From: Halobacillus litoralis | GTDB taxonomy: Bacteria; Bacillota; Bacilli; Bacillales; Halobacillaceae | Assembly: GCF_009856415.1 (NCBI RefSeq) | Contig: NZ_WMEZ01000006.1 | Location: 179,853-243,852, forward strand | DNA length: 64,000 nucleotides | Direction: 5' to 3' | In this document: positions 55,573 to 63,879 of the stretch, in pieces | How the letters are laid out: each line of letters starts with the position of its first letter | Numbering within the stretch: position 1 is the stretch's first letter | Translations under genes and position numbers: made by a program | The notes under the pieces: generated by a model | What the model was told of the DNA's origin: nothing | The model's database searches: none | What the model saw: the letters and a program-made list of their open reading frames with translations, nothing else

Positions 55573-56206
55573 TGACCATGCTGTCGTCCGTTCTGGATTG
55601 AAGATGCTCCTGAATGCAGTGGGTGATTTTGAAGTTGCAGGTGAAGCCTCAGAGGGGGATGAAGCTTTTGCTCAAGTAGAGGAAAAGCGTCCCAACGTCG
55701 TTTTGATGGATTTGTCCATGCCGCACGGAAAAGATGGGTTATCGGCAACATCAGAAATAAAGAAACAATTTCCTGATACGCACATCCTTATTCTAACGAT
55801 GCATGATGATGAAGAGTACTTGTTTCGGGCGATAGAACTTGGGGCATCCGGCTGCATATTAAAGAATGCTCCTCATGAAGAACTATTAAAAGCCATCCGC
55901 CAAGTAGCTGAAGGGGATGCATATTTGTATCCATCAGCGACGAAACGGTTGATGGAAGACTATATGAAAAAATTGAAAAACGGAAAGACATCGGATTCTT
56001 ATCGTTTGTTGACGGACAGGGAACGGGAAGTGTTAGCCTTGGTCGCGAAAGGATTTGCTAACAAAGATATTGCCGAAAAACTAGTCATCAGTGTCAAAAC
56101 GGTCGAAGCTCATAAAGCGCATGTAATGGAAAAGTTACAGCTTAAAACCCGGCCGGAATTGGTGGAGTATGCGTGGAAGAAAGGGTTACTTGGATATTCT
56201 TTATAA
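55544..56206 (+). CDS. NarL/LuxR-type response regulator
   Basis: A 220-residue response regulator. The receiver domain has acidic pair DDH, phosphorylation site D56 (VVLMDLSMPHGKDG) and lysine K105 (SGCILKNAPHEELL). A LuxR helix-turn-helix follows (LTDREREVLALVAKGFANKD, then KLVISVKTVEAHKAHVMEKL). It is embedded in a sensory cluster with a GAF protein and a PAS histidine kinase, like the NreC part of NreABC systems. Its targets are not known; the ba3 oxidase downstream is a candidate by position. Confidence 0.93.
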   Translation: MRVISIVIVDDHAVVRSGLKMLLNAVGDFEVAGEASEGDEAFAQVEEKRPNVVLMDLSMPHGKDGLSATSEIKKQFPDTHILILTMHDDEEYLFRAIELGASGCILKNAPHEELLKAIRQVAEGDAYLYPSATKRLMEDYMKKLKNGKTSDSYRLLTDREREVLALVAKGFANKDIAEKLVISVKTVEAHKAHVMEKLQLKTRPELVEYAWKKGLLGYSL

Positions 56207-56219
56207 AGGGGTTGAACGC

Positions 56220-56651
56220 GTGAGGCGATCGTTAGAAGAGTTATGTGCAAATGTTGCTGCAGATACAGATGCATCCTTAGTTGCCATTGCGGAGTTTCAT
56301 CCCCCATCCAAGGGGGTCAGGTGGACATATGCCGATCGCCCGCTGAATGACCGGTATAAGCGAATGAATGTCATGTACGGAAAAGGGGTAGCAGGCAGGG
56401 TTTTACAAACAGGGACAGCTTTCAGGTGCGAAAATGTTGCCGAATTACCATTGCCGCTCAGAGAGTATCCTATTGTATTATCTGAAAAAATAAGTGCCTT
56501 TGTAGCGCTTCCGGTCGCCACTTCTTCTCTATTCGGTGCTGTTCTTTTCATCGCTTATCGTTCATCTCATGCTTTACCGGACAAGGGAATGTGTGACCGG
56601 TTGGCATCTTATATTCAAACTTATTTTCAAGAAAGGGAGGCGGTGGAATGA
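56220..56651 (+). CDS. GAF-domain protein (NreA-like)
   Basis: A 143-residue single GAF domain (SLVAIAEFHPPSKGVRWTYA, MYGKGVAGRVLQTG, SAFVALPVATSSLFGAVLFI). Placement with a LuxR response regulator and a HisKA_3 kinase is like NreA, the nitrate receptor of Staphylococcus, but the ligand cannot be told. AAAGGGGTTG points to the GTG at 56220. It overlaps the kinase gene by four bases (ATGA). Confidence 0.82.
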   Translation: MRRSLEELCANVAADTDASLVAIAEFHPPSKGVRWTYADRPLNDRYKRMNVMYGKGVAGRVLQTGTAFRCENVAELPLPLREYPIVLSEKISAFVALPVATSSLFGAVLFIAYRSSHALPDKGMCDRLASYIQTYFQEREAVE

Positions 56652-57985
56652 ATAAAGGAACGCTCTCACCTATCCTTCCCGGCCGCAGGGAAGGGTTTTT
56701 GATAGTAAGAGAAGATGGCGTTGTTACGTGCTTCAATGGTCGAGCTGAGGATTTATTTCAACGGAGGGGGGAGAAAGCAAGGCTGGAAGATTTGTTTCTT
56801 CACCTGTCCCTCGACGATTTACATAGCTGTGAAAAAGGCGTTCTTTTGGAGCATTATATTACGCCGGATGGGGAGAATCCTTCACCGGTTTTCTTAGTTG
56901 TTCACGATTCGATGGTCACAGATACGCGCTACTTTTATATTACGATTCAAAACCTTGCAGAAAGAAGCACCATTGATCGCGAAAGTTACGAACCATTCAA
57001 AGAGTTACTTGATATCAAGTATGCGTTAGATGAGTCTTCCATTGTCGCTCTTACGGACAAGAGGGGAAGAATAAGATATGTAAACAAAAAATTCTCAGAA
57101 ATATCGAAGTACGACGTGGAAGAATTAATTGGTAAGGATCACCGAATCTTAAACTCCGGGTACCATTCAAAAGAATTTTTCAAGGAGCTGTGGCGTACGA
57201 TTGGCACAGGCCACGTATGGAAAGGAGAAATCCGGAATAAAGCAAAAGACGGCTCTTTTTATTGGGTAGATACAACGATTGTCCCTTTTCTAGATGAAAA
57301 CGGAAAGCCCTATCAATATTTAGCCATCCGAAATGAAATCACGGAACGAAAGCGTGTGGAACAAGAGCTCCAACATATGATGACAAAGATCATCGATGTA
57401 CAGGAAAATGAACGGAAGCATGTATCGAGAGAACTGCATGACGGCATTGGCCAGGAGTTATACAGCCTGCTTATAACCGTTCAAAGGTTGGATAAAGAAT
57501 ATACGCACCCATTGATTGACCAGATGACCACAGATATCAGCCACTTGATTCAAAGTGTAAGGGATATGTCCTGGGAACTCAGACCGTCCGCGTTAGATGA
57601 ACTCGGACTGATGCCTGCCGTACGCTCGTTTATCAATCGTCTAGAGAAGTCTTATGGATTGAATGTAACGTTTCAATCAGAGATCCGCTGCCGCTTGTCT
57701 CCTGATGTAGAAACAAGCATTTACCGAATCATCCAGGAAGCGTTGACTAATGTAAGGAAATACGCAGATGTAGAGGCAGCGAATGTTCTGATAAAAGAGG
57801 GAGAAAGCGGTCTTTTTATTGAGATATCCGATAAAGGAAACGGGTTCTCCGTTGGTCGCAACAATAAAGGTGTAGGATTGTTCAGCATGGAAGAAAGGGC
57901 CCGTGCCGTTGGTGGTTCACTCTCCATCACATCAGCCGAAAACAAAGGCACCACAATCAAAGTGAAGATCCCCCTAGAAGTCTGA
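56648..57985 (+). CDS. PAS-domain sensor histidine kinase (HisKA_3)
   Basis: A 445-residue soluble kinase. A first PAS-like region covers residues about 10-105, and a clear PAS/PAC pair (IVALTDKRGRIRYVNKKFSE to FYWVDTTIVPFLDENGKPYQ) lies around 125-240. The phosphoacceptor is H264 in SRELHDGIGQELYS. The ATPase domain ends with DKGNGFSVGRNNKGVGLFSM. No transmembrane helix or NreB-type cysteine set is visible, so it is not an Fe-S NreB. It should phosphorylate the nearby response regulator. Confidence 0.93.
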   Translation: MNKGTLSPILPGRREGFLIVREDGVVTCFNGRAEDLFQRRGEKARLEDLFLHLSLDDLHSCEKGVLLEHYITPDGENPSPVFLVVHDSMVTDTRYFYITIQNLAERSTIDRESYEPFKELLDIKYALDESSIVALTDKRGRIRYVNKKFSEISKYDVEELIGKDHRILNSGYHSKEFFKELWRTIGTGHVWKGEIRNKAKDGSFYWVDTTIVPFLDENGKPYQYLAIRNEITERKRVEQELQHMMTKIIDVQENERKHVSRELHDGIGQELYSLLITVQRLDKEYTHPLIDQMTTDISHLIQSVRDMSWELRPSALDELGLMPAVRSFINRLEKSYGLNVTFQSEIRCRLSPDVETSIYRIIQEALTNVRKYADVEAANVLIKEGESGLFIEISDKGNGFSVGRNNKGVGLFSMEERARAVGGSLSITSAENKGTTIKVKIPLEV

Positions 57986-58024
57986 TTCTGATCAGGCTTC
58001 TTTTTTTATGAAAATTCATTCACC

Positions 58025-58185
58025 AATATGGCAGGATTGTTGAAAACTCAGTTTCGAGGTGTTTCCGGGGTTCGTTGCTGTGTTGGGGGTCAGGGGTTGC
58101 TGGGAAGCTACTCGCTTTCCTGCGGGGATGACGACAACCATTCCCGCGGGAGTCTCGCAGCTTCCCAACTACCCCATTCAAAAGA
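58025..58185. repeat. Dispersed intergenic repeat, copy F (partial)
   Basis: From ATGGCAGGATTGTTGAAAAC and CAGTTTCGAGGTGTTTCCGG to GGGAGTCTCGCAGCTTCCCA. It shares blocks with copy A, including TTGCTGGGAAGCTACTCG. Only one outer end is clear. It begins a 690 bp gene-free region between the kinase and the oxidase genes. Confidence 0.75.
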
Positions 58186-58330
58186 TATATAAACGACCTC
58201 CTATACTTAGGAGAAGCGTCTTCCATCTTCCTTTTGTGCAGTAGTCACATAGCGAGCTGTAACAGCACTTCAATGGGGATTCCACAGACTTCTGCATTTT
58301 GACAGAACTTGGAAACTCCGCTGTTTGTGG

Positions 58331-58532
58331 GAATGGTTTCGAGAGACTGATATGGCAAAGGGGCGGAGGGGAATGGCGAGACTCCTGTGGGAAAAAAGTG
58401 CATGGTGAGACCCCGCAGAGCGGAGCTCGAGGAGTCTCACCGCGCTCCCGCGGAAAGTGAGCTATTCCTCGCAGCCCCATCCACTCAACAAATGTCTCGA
58501 AACTAAGTCTTCCACAATCGGGAGCGTTTGTG
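58331..58532. repeat. Dispersed intergenic repeat, copy G
   Basis: GAATGGTTTCGAGAGACTGA to ATGTCTCGAAACTAAGTCTT and CACAATCGGGAGCGT. The internal GGGCGGAGGGGAATGGCGAG, GTGCATGGTGAGACCCC and CTCCCGCGGAAAGTGAGC blocks make it a close match to copy D (28241-28439). It lies 160 bases after copy F. Confidence 0.85.
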
Positions 58533-58675
58533 CAATGAGGTGGTTGTGCGATTTTATTGTGCTGATTAATGGAATAGGGGATTTCACTTTTTAAGATGAG
58601 GGGATTCCCCAATATTTTAATTTCACTGTGCTCGATACAATAAAAGTAGATCAAATGAAGGGGATAGGGGGCGGA

Positions 58676-58801
58676 ATGGTTATGAAAAAACACGAAGATC
58701 AAACAGACCTTAAGGGGACGCTTGTGAGTGTTCTGGCCGTTGGGGCCATCATAATATTCATGTGGGTGAGCGTTTACTTTTTATATATCCAGAGGTTATA
58801 G
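58676..58801 (+). CDS. ba3-type cytochrome oxidase small subunit (subunit IIa-like)
   Basis: A 41-residue protein with one membrane helix (VSVLAVGAIIIFMWVSVYFL) after a polar start (MVMKKHEDQTDLKGT). This is the expected length and layout of the IIa subunit of ba3 oxidases, and it lies directly before subunit II. GATAGGGGG precedes the ATG; a second ATG two codons later is possible. Confidence 0.7.
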   Translation: MVMKKHEDQTDLKGTLVSVLAVGAIIIFMWVSVYFLYIQRL

Positions 58802-58813
58802 GAGGGGAAGGGC

Positions 58814-59287
58814 ATGCATTTACACAAATACGAAAAAATTTGGCTTATTTTTGGAATCATGGCATTGATTATCTTTTTATCTGTGGTTGGCGTCAGTGCC
58901 TTCCATCAGGGACATACACCTTCGGGAGGACATATGAAGATCGATCCCGATAAGGTTTCTGAAACGGCACCCTTCGATCAACCGGGAGTACATGAAAAAG
59001 AGGATGGCACCTATGAAGTAGTTATGGTGGGAAAAGCTTTTGGGTACGATCCTGGAAAGGTTCAAGTACCTGCTGGTAAAGAGATCATGTTTACGGTTAC
59101 AAGTTCAGATGTCGTTCACAGCTTTTCCGTCGTAGGAACAAACGTGAACATGATGGTCGTGCCAGGGGAGATCAACCATAAAAAGCATACATTCCAAGAA
59201 CCTGGTACGTACCTTGTCATTTGTAATGAATATTGTGGGTCCGGCCACCATTTTATGAGTACAGAAATCGAGGTGATTGAACAATGA
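58814..59287 (+). CDS. cbaB: Cytochrome ba3-type oxidase subunit II (CuA)
   Basis: A 157-residue subunit II. One N-terminal helix (WLIFGIMALIIFLSVVGVSA) anchors an extracellular cupredoxin domain. The CuA ligands are visible in DVVHSFSVVG and CNEYCGSGHHFMS. The short single-helix form is typical of ba3 rather than aa3 oxidases. It accepts electrons from cytochrome c and passes them to subunit I. It overlaps the next gene by four bases. Confidence 0.92.
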   Translation: MHLHKYEKIWLIFGIMALIIFLSVVGVSAFHQGHTPSGGHMKIDPDKVSETAPFDQPGVHEKEDGTYEVVMVGKAFGYDPGKVQVPAGKEIMFTVTSSDVVHSFSVVGTNVNMMVVPGEINHKKHTFQEPGTYLVICNEYCGSGHHFMSTEIEVIEQ

Positions 59288-60942
59288 TAATCGGACAAAT
59301 AGCAAAGGGAGAAAGGAAACTTGCTCTCGCGAACTTAGGTTTTGCTTATGCAGCATTTTTAATAGGGACCCTTTGTGGTCTGCTTCAGGTCTTCATAAGG
59401 AATGATGCTCTTACATTACCCGGATGGTTGGATTATTACCAAGTGTTAACGGCTCACGGGCTTTTGCTCGCTATCGTCTTCACGACATTTTTCATTTTTG
59501 CCTTTTTCCAGGCGGGGATGAGTCGCGCGCTTGGGTCGTTCGGTCCTAAAGTCCTTCTATGGAATTGGATCGGTTTTATTGTTACCTCTTTAGGAACCCT
59601 TTTGGTCGTCATCATGGTGATCGGAGGCCAGGCTTCTGTCCTTTATACCTTTTATGCTCCTTTACAGGCTCACGGCCTGTTTTATGTAGGCCTCGCCTTA
59701 TTTGTGATCGGTACATGGATTCAGGGATTTGCTTTAATCGGTCACTACCGGGTGTGGAGAAAACAGAATAAAGGACAGCTCAGTCCGTTATTTGCTTTCA
59801 TGACGGTGGCTACGATTATCTTGTGGGTCATCGCCTGTCTTGGGGTTGTGGCAGCTGTTCTGTTTCAATTCATTCCGTGGGCATTCGGCATGGTAGACGG
59901 AATTAACGTAGAATTGAGCCGTTCTTTGTTCTGGTATTTCGGTCACCCGCTTGTGTACTTCTGGTTATTGCCGGCATATATGGCCTGGTATGTAATCGTA
60001 CCGAAAATTCTTGGAACAAAAGTTTTCAGTGATTCACTTGTCAGGTTGTCTTTCGTCCTATTTATTCTTTTCTCGATCCCTGTCGGTTTTCACCATCAGT
60101 TGACAGAGCCGGGGATTGCAAGCTTCTGGAAGTTTCTACAAACCGTGTTGACGTTTATGGTCATCATTCCATCTCTGATGACAGCCTTCTCTATGTTTGC
60201 AACATTCGAGTTGCGGGGCAGGGAACTTGGAGGGAAAGGTTTGTTTGGTTGGTTCCGTAAGCTGCCATGGAAGGATGTTCGATTTACTTCTATCTTTATC
60301 GCCATGGCTTTCTTCATCCCTGGAGGAGCCGGTGGAATCATCAATGCAAGCTTCCAAATGAATGAAGTGATCCACAACACACTGTGGGTCGTAGGGCACT
60401 TTCATATTACGGTGGGGACACCAGTAGCGATGACTTTCTTCGGTTTAACGTTTTGGTTGATCCCTTACTTGACCGGAAGAAGGTTTACAAAGGCTCTACA
60501 AAAGCTCGCCTTTATTCAAATCATTTCATGGTCGGTGGGAATGCTTCTCATGAGTACGGCCCAGCATGTATTGGGGTTGATGGGAGCACCTAGACGTACC
60601 GCCTATACAGGTTATGCGCATGATGATGCACTTGCGTGGTTTGATGGTATTTTGTCCAATCATGTGACGATGGCTGTCGGTGGCTCTATTCTCTTTCTGT
60701 CGGCCTCATTACTGATATTCATTGTCATTCAACTGTGGTGGATAGCGCCTAAGGCCGACGTTCATCAAGTAGAATCTTTTCCGATCGCATCTAGTGATGC
60801 TTCTGCTACCCCGAAATTTCTAGAAAATTGGAAGATTTGGATCGGCATCGCTTTTGTACTCATCGCTGTTGCCTACACGATTCCTTTAGCAGATCTCATC
60901 CAACACGCGCCGCCGGGTTCAGGAAGGTTCCAAACCTGGTAA
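59284..60942 (+). CDS. cbaA: Cytochrome ba3-type oxidase subunit I
   Basis: A 552-residue heme-copper oxidase with about 13 hydrophobic segments. Heme and copper ligands are seen in YYQVLTAHGLLLAIVFTTFF, the CuB/helix VI motif RSLFWYFGHPLVYFWLLPAY, HHQLTEPG, and the two heme histidines of HNTLWVVGHFHITVGTPVAM. It lacks the extra domains of aa3 (CtaD) enzymes, so it belongs to the ba3/b(o/a)3 B-type family. It reduces O2 to water and pumps protons. With the small genes on both sides it makes one operon. Confidence 0.96.
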   Translation: MIIGQIAKGERKLALANLGFAYAAFLIGTLCGLLQVFIRNDALTLPGWLDYYQVLTAHGLLLAIVFTTFFIFAFFQAGMSRALGSFGPKVLLWNWIGFIVTSLGTLLVVIMVIGGQASVLYTFYAPLQAHGLFYVGLALFVIGTWIQGFALIGHYRVWRKQNKGQLSPLFAFMTVATIILWVIACLGVVAAVLFQFIPWAFGMVDGINVELSRSLFWYFGHPLVYFWLLPAYMAWYVIVPKILGTKVFSDSLVRLSFVLFILFSIPVGFHHQLTEPGIASFWKFLQTVLTFMVIIPSLMTAFSMFATFELRGRELGGKGLFGWFRKLPWKDVRFTSIFIAMAFFIPGGAGGIINASFQMNEVIHNTLWVVGHFHITVGTPVAMTFFGLTFWLIPYLTGRRFTKALQKLAFIQIISWSVGMLLMSTAQHVLGLMGAPRRTAYTGYAHDDALAWFDGILSNHVTMAVGGSILFLSASLLIFIVIQLWWIAPKADVHQVESFPIASSDASATPKFLENWKIWIGIAFVLIAVAYTIPLADLIQHAPPGSGRFQTW

Positions 60943-60958
60943 GAGAGGAGGGAAAACC

Positions 60959-61048
60959 ATGTCATTCGCATTTGCGTTTACAGTCGCTTGCATTCCTCTA
61001 TTCATTATTGTTAGTACCATTATCGTAGACTTACAAACGGAAGAATGA
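60959..61048 (+). CDS. 29-residue membrane peptide of the oxidase operon
   Basis: MSFAFAFTVACIPLFIIVST then IIVDLQTEE: one membrane helix with an acidic tail. GAGAGGAGG precedes the ATG, 16 bases after subunit I, and a terminator follows. It may be a further accessory subunit of the oxidase, but no family is recognised. Confidence 0.65.
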   Translation: MSFAFAFTVACIPLFIIVSTIIVDLQTEE

Positions 61049-61053
61049 AAAAA

Positions 61054-61082
61054 GAACGTCGTGATCAATCACGGCGTTCTTC
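61054..61082. terminator. Terminator between the oxidase operon and bioY
   Basis: GAACGTCGTGAT pairs with ATCACGGCGTTC over CA, then TTCTC. The T-tract is weak on the plus strand; it may serve both directions. Confidence 0.7.
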
Positions 61083-61104
61083 TCATTTCCCAGGAAATAT
61101 GAGA

Positions 61105-61656
61105 TTACGAGGCCACTGGTTGGGGATCTTCTTTAATATATCTTGCCTGAATCAGTCGTTTTCTGACGATGATGCCAATCCAGCTCGCAAGAAATGCTTT
61201 AATGAGTCCGACAGCGATAAACGGGTAGACGCCGGCGGCAAGGGCCTGCCCCCATGTCATATCGAGGACAAACTTCAACTGAATTGTTCCACATATTAAA
61301 GTAATGATCATACCTGTTACATTTGCAACAATCGCCATGGGTAAGTTGAAAGACGTCTTCTCTAAGATATAACCGGTGATGAAAGCTGTTAAAATGAAAC
61401 CGAATATGTACCCCCCGGTCGGCCCTGCCAAAACTTGAGCTCCGCCACTGAATCCTGCGAATACAGGAAGTCCAACAGCCCCTAAAGCTGCATAGCCAAC
61501 CATCGCAACAGCTCCTTGTCTGCTTCCTAGAATAGTAGCTGTGAGCCCAACGGCTAAGGTTTGTCCACTAATTGGCACAATAGGAAGTGGGATTTCAATT
61601 TGGGCCATAATTGCGGTCAGTGCGGCAAACAAAGCCCCGTTTACAATGAATCTCAA
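61105..61656 (-). CDS. bioY: Biotin transporter BioY (start disturbed)
   Basis: A 183-residue BioY with about five to six membrane segments and the family blocks IPLPIVPISGQTLAVGLTA, GYAALGAVGLPVFAGFSGGA and AGPTGGYIFGF. It is the S-component that binds biotin in ECF transporters. Upstream, AAAGGAGTG is followed by ATG ACA CCA and then TAA, in frame with the body; the first start after it is a TTG at 61656 with no ribosome site. The gene may be poorly translated or a recent pseudogene. See the BirA operator upstream. Confidence 0.8.
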   Translation of the reverse strand: MRFIVNGALFAALTAIMAQIEIPLPIVPISGQTLAVGLTATILGSRQGAVAMVGYAALGAVGLPVFAGFSGGAQVLAGPTGGYIFGFILTAFITGYILEKTSFNLPMAIVANVTGMIITLICGTIQLKFVLDMTWGQALAAGVYPFIAVGLIKAFLASWIGIIVRKRLIQARYIKEDPQPVAS

Positions 61657-61692
61657 TTTTTTACTTTATGGTGTCATTCTCAACACTCCTTT

Positions 61693-61723
61693 TTGTTAAC
61701 CTATTATACATATAAGTTAACAT
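61693..61723 (-). promoter_or_regulatory. BirA operator and bioY promoter
   Basis: TTGTTAAC (61693-61700) and GTTAACAT (61716-61723) with 15 bases between fit the Bacillus BirA operator. On the minus strand a TATAAT (61703-61708) lies inside it, so BirA-biotin would block RNA polymerase. Confidence 0.75.
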
Positions 61724-61935
61724 AAAACCTGCGACCTGCGTTAGGAGATTTATATTATTTTTCCTTATATAGGAAAATGGGTGCAAGTATAGGTATTGAG
61801 CTTCATTTTTTTCTAACCAATCATTGATATAAACGGTGCAAATGTGTCAGAGTTTTTAAACTATCTATAAGATGGTACAAAAAAGATTTGAGATGAGGTA
61901 GAATAGGGTAATGTAAAATTAACGGAGGTTTTACA

Positions 61936-63852
61936 ATGTTTACAAACAATAAATATATCAATAAAAAAACTGGTTTAAAACTACTAGTCTACCTATTTGT
62001 TATCGGACTTTTCTGGTTGAAAATGAACTATATACAGACAAGCATTTTTTCACTGAATGTGGAAAATTCGAATGAAGCAAACATTCTGGCATTTAATCCA
62101 CTCAGCAGTATTTTTCTCATCTTCGGCTTGGGGATCTTGCTTGCCGGACGTCGGGGAATGTTCGTTTCCTATATCTTAGGTTCTATTCTTTTATACGTAA
62201 ATGTTCTCTTTTATAGAGAATACAATGATTTTATTACGATCCCGATGTTAAACCAGGTGGCGAACCTCGCTGACCTCGGAGGCAGTATCACGACGATTAT
62301 GAGTCCTGTTGATGCTTTGCTGTTTGTAGATGTTCTCATTGCGGCTTTTCTATTATTCTATTTGAAACCTTCACGCTTCCAGGTCTTCAAGCCGAAGCGC
62401 AGAGAAGGAATCGTTCTTGCCATCGTGGCTATTCCTTTGTTCATGATCAACTTACAGTGGGCAGAACAGGAGCGTACGGATCTTCTAGAGCGTACGTTCG
62501 ACCGTAACATGCTCGTTAAATATATCGGGGTTATCAATTACCATGTCTATGATGTGGTGTTGCAAGGGAAGACCGAGATGAAGAAAACACTCGCGGACAG
62601 TAACGAACTTGTACCGGTCATCAACTACTTAAATGAAAATAAATCCGAAGACAGTGACCGTTTAGAAGGTGTCGCAGAAGGTAAAAATGTGATTATGCTT
62701 TCTCTTGAAAGTACACAGACATTCGTTGTCGACAATACTTTGCACGGCGAAGAATTGACTCCTTATTTCAATGACCTGAAAGAAGAAGGCATCTACTTTG
62801 ATAATTTCTATCATCAAGTGAAACAGGGACGTACGTCAGACTCTGAATTTTTGCTTGCAAACTCCATGTATCCATTGAACCGTGGCGCTGTATTCTTCAC
62901 TCATTCATCGAATGAGTATGAAGGACTTCCAAGTTTACTCGGAGAGAATGGCTATTTTACCAACTCCATGCACGCGAATGATAAAACATTCTGGAACCGT
63001 AATGTGATGTATGATTCTCTTGGCTATGACGAATATTTTTCCAAAGAAGATTACACAGTAACTCCAGAAAAATCTCATGGTTGGGGTTACTTGGATGAAT
63101 ATTTCTTTGAGGATTCATTGAACATGATGAAAGAAATGGATAAACCATTCTACTCGAAGATGATTACGTTGACGAACCACTATCCATTCACACTTCCTGA
63201 AGAACAAAAGTTCATTGAAGAAGGTGAGACGGGCAGTGGTACATTGAACCGTTATTTCCAAACCATTCGTTATCAGGATGAAGCCTTGAAGAAATTTGTT
63301 GAAGACTTCAAGAACTCAGAGCTTTATGATGATACCATTCTCGTCATTTATGGTGATCACTTCGGAATATCTGAAAACCACCAAAAAGCAATGGGCGAGT
63401 ATTTAGATAAAGAAATCAATGAGTTTGAGCAGTTCCAATTGCAACGTGTTCCAATGTTGATTTACGGAAAAGGAATTGACGCTGAGAAAAACCATACCGT
63501 TGGTGGTCAAGTCGATCTTCGTCCAACATTGACGAACTTGTTGGGAATTCAAGATGATAATCCGATTCAATTCGGACACGATCTTCTTGATAAAGATCGT
63601 CGTCAATTGATGATCACACGTGATGGTAACTTTGCCAGCGAAGAATATGTTGGTATTCAAGGCACTTGTTATGATCGTGAGACAGGGGAAGAGCTAGAAG
63701 CTGACCTTTGTAATGAAGGATTCGAGAAGGCTCAAGAGGAATTGGAGATGTCTGATTCAATCATCTATGGTGACTTACTACGCTACCTGGATGAAACCGA
63801 GATGGTCCAAAACGAGAGCAATGAACCGAATCAAAATAAACAAGAACAATAA
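61936..63852 (+). CDS. ltaS: Lipoteichoic acid synthase (LtaS/YfnI family)
   Basis: A 638-residue enzyme that polymerises glycerol phosphate from phosphatidylglycerol. Five N-terminal membrane helices (residues about 15-185) precede an extracellular sulfatase-fold domain. The catalytic threonine is T300 (QGRTSDSEF), at the same number as in S. aureus LtaS, and metal ligands are visible in SLESTQT, GDHFGISENH and WGYLDEY. GGAGGTTTTACA precedes the ATG. Monocistronic. Bacillus has several paralogues, so the exact paralogue is uncertain. Confidence 0.94.
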   Translation: MFTNNKYINKKTGLKLLVYLFVIGLFWLKMNYIQTSIFSLNVENSNEANILAFNPLSSIFLIFGLGILLAGRRGMFVSYILGSILLYVNVLFYREYNDFITIPMLNQVANLADLGGSITTIMSPVDALLFVDVLIAAFLLFYLKPSRFQVFKPKRREGIVLAIVAIPLFMINLQWAEQERTDLLERTFDRNMLVKYIGVINYHVYDVVLQGKTEMKKTLADSNELVPVINYLNENKSEDSDRLEGVAEGKNVIMLSLESTQTFVVDNTLHGEELTPYFNDLKEEGIYFDNFYHQVKQGRTSDSEFLLANSMYPLNRGAVFFTHSSNEYEGLPSLLGENGYFTNSMHANDKTFWNRNVMYDSLGYDEYFSKEDYTVTPEKSHGWGYLDEYFFEDSLNMMKEMDKPFYSKMITLTNHYPFTLPEEQKFIEEGETGSGTLNRYFQTIRYQDEALKKFVEDFKNSELYDDTILVIYGDHFGISENHQKAMGEYLDKEINEFEQFQLQRVPMLIYGKGIDAEKNHTVGGQVDLRPTLTNLLGIQDDNPIQFGHDLLDKDRRQLMITRDGNFASEEYVGIQGTCYDRETGEELEADLCNEGFEKAQEELEMSDSIIYGDLLRYLDETEMVQNESNEPNQNKQEQ

Positions 63853-63879
63853 CAAAAAACCCTCTCTCCCTTATTGGAG

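Noticed and set aside
56648..57985. Naming the kinase nreB
   Set aside because: The four-cysteine Fe-S motif of NreB is not visible in its PAS region.
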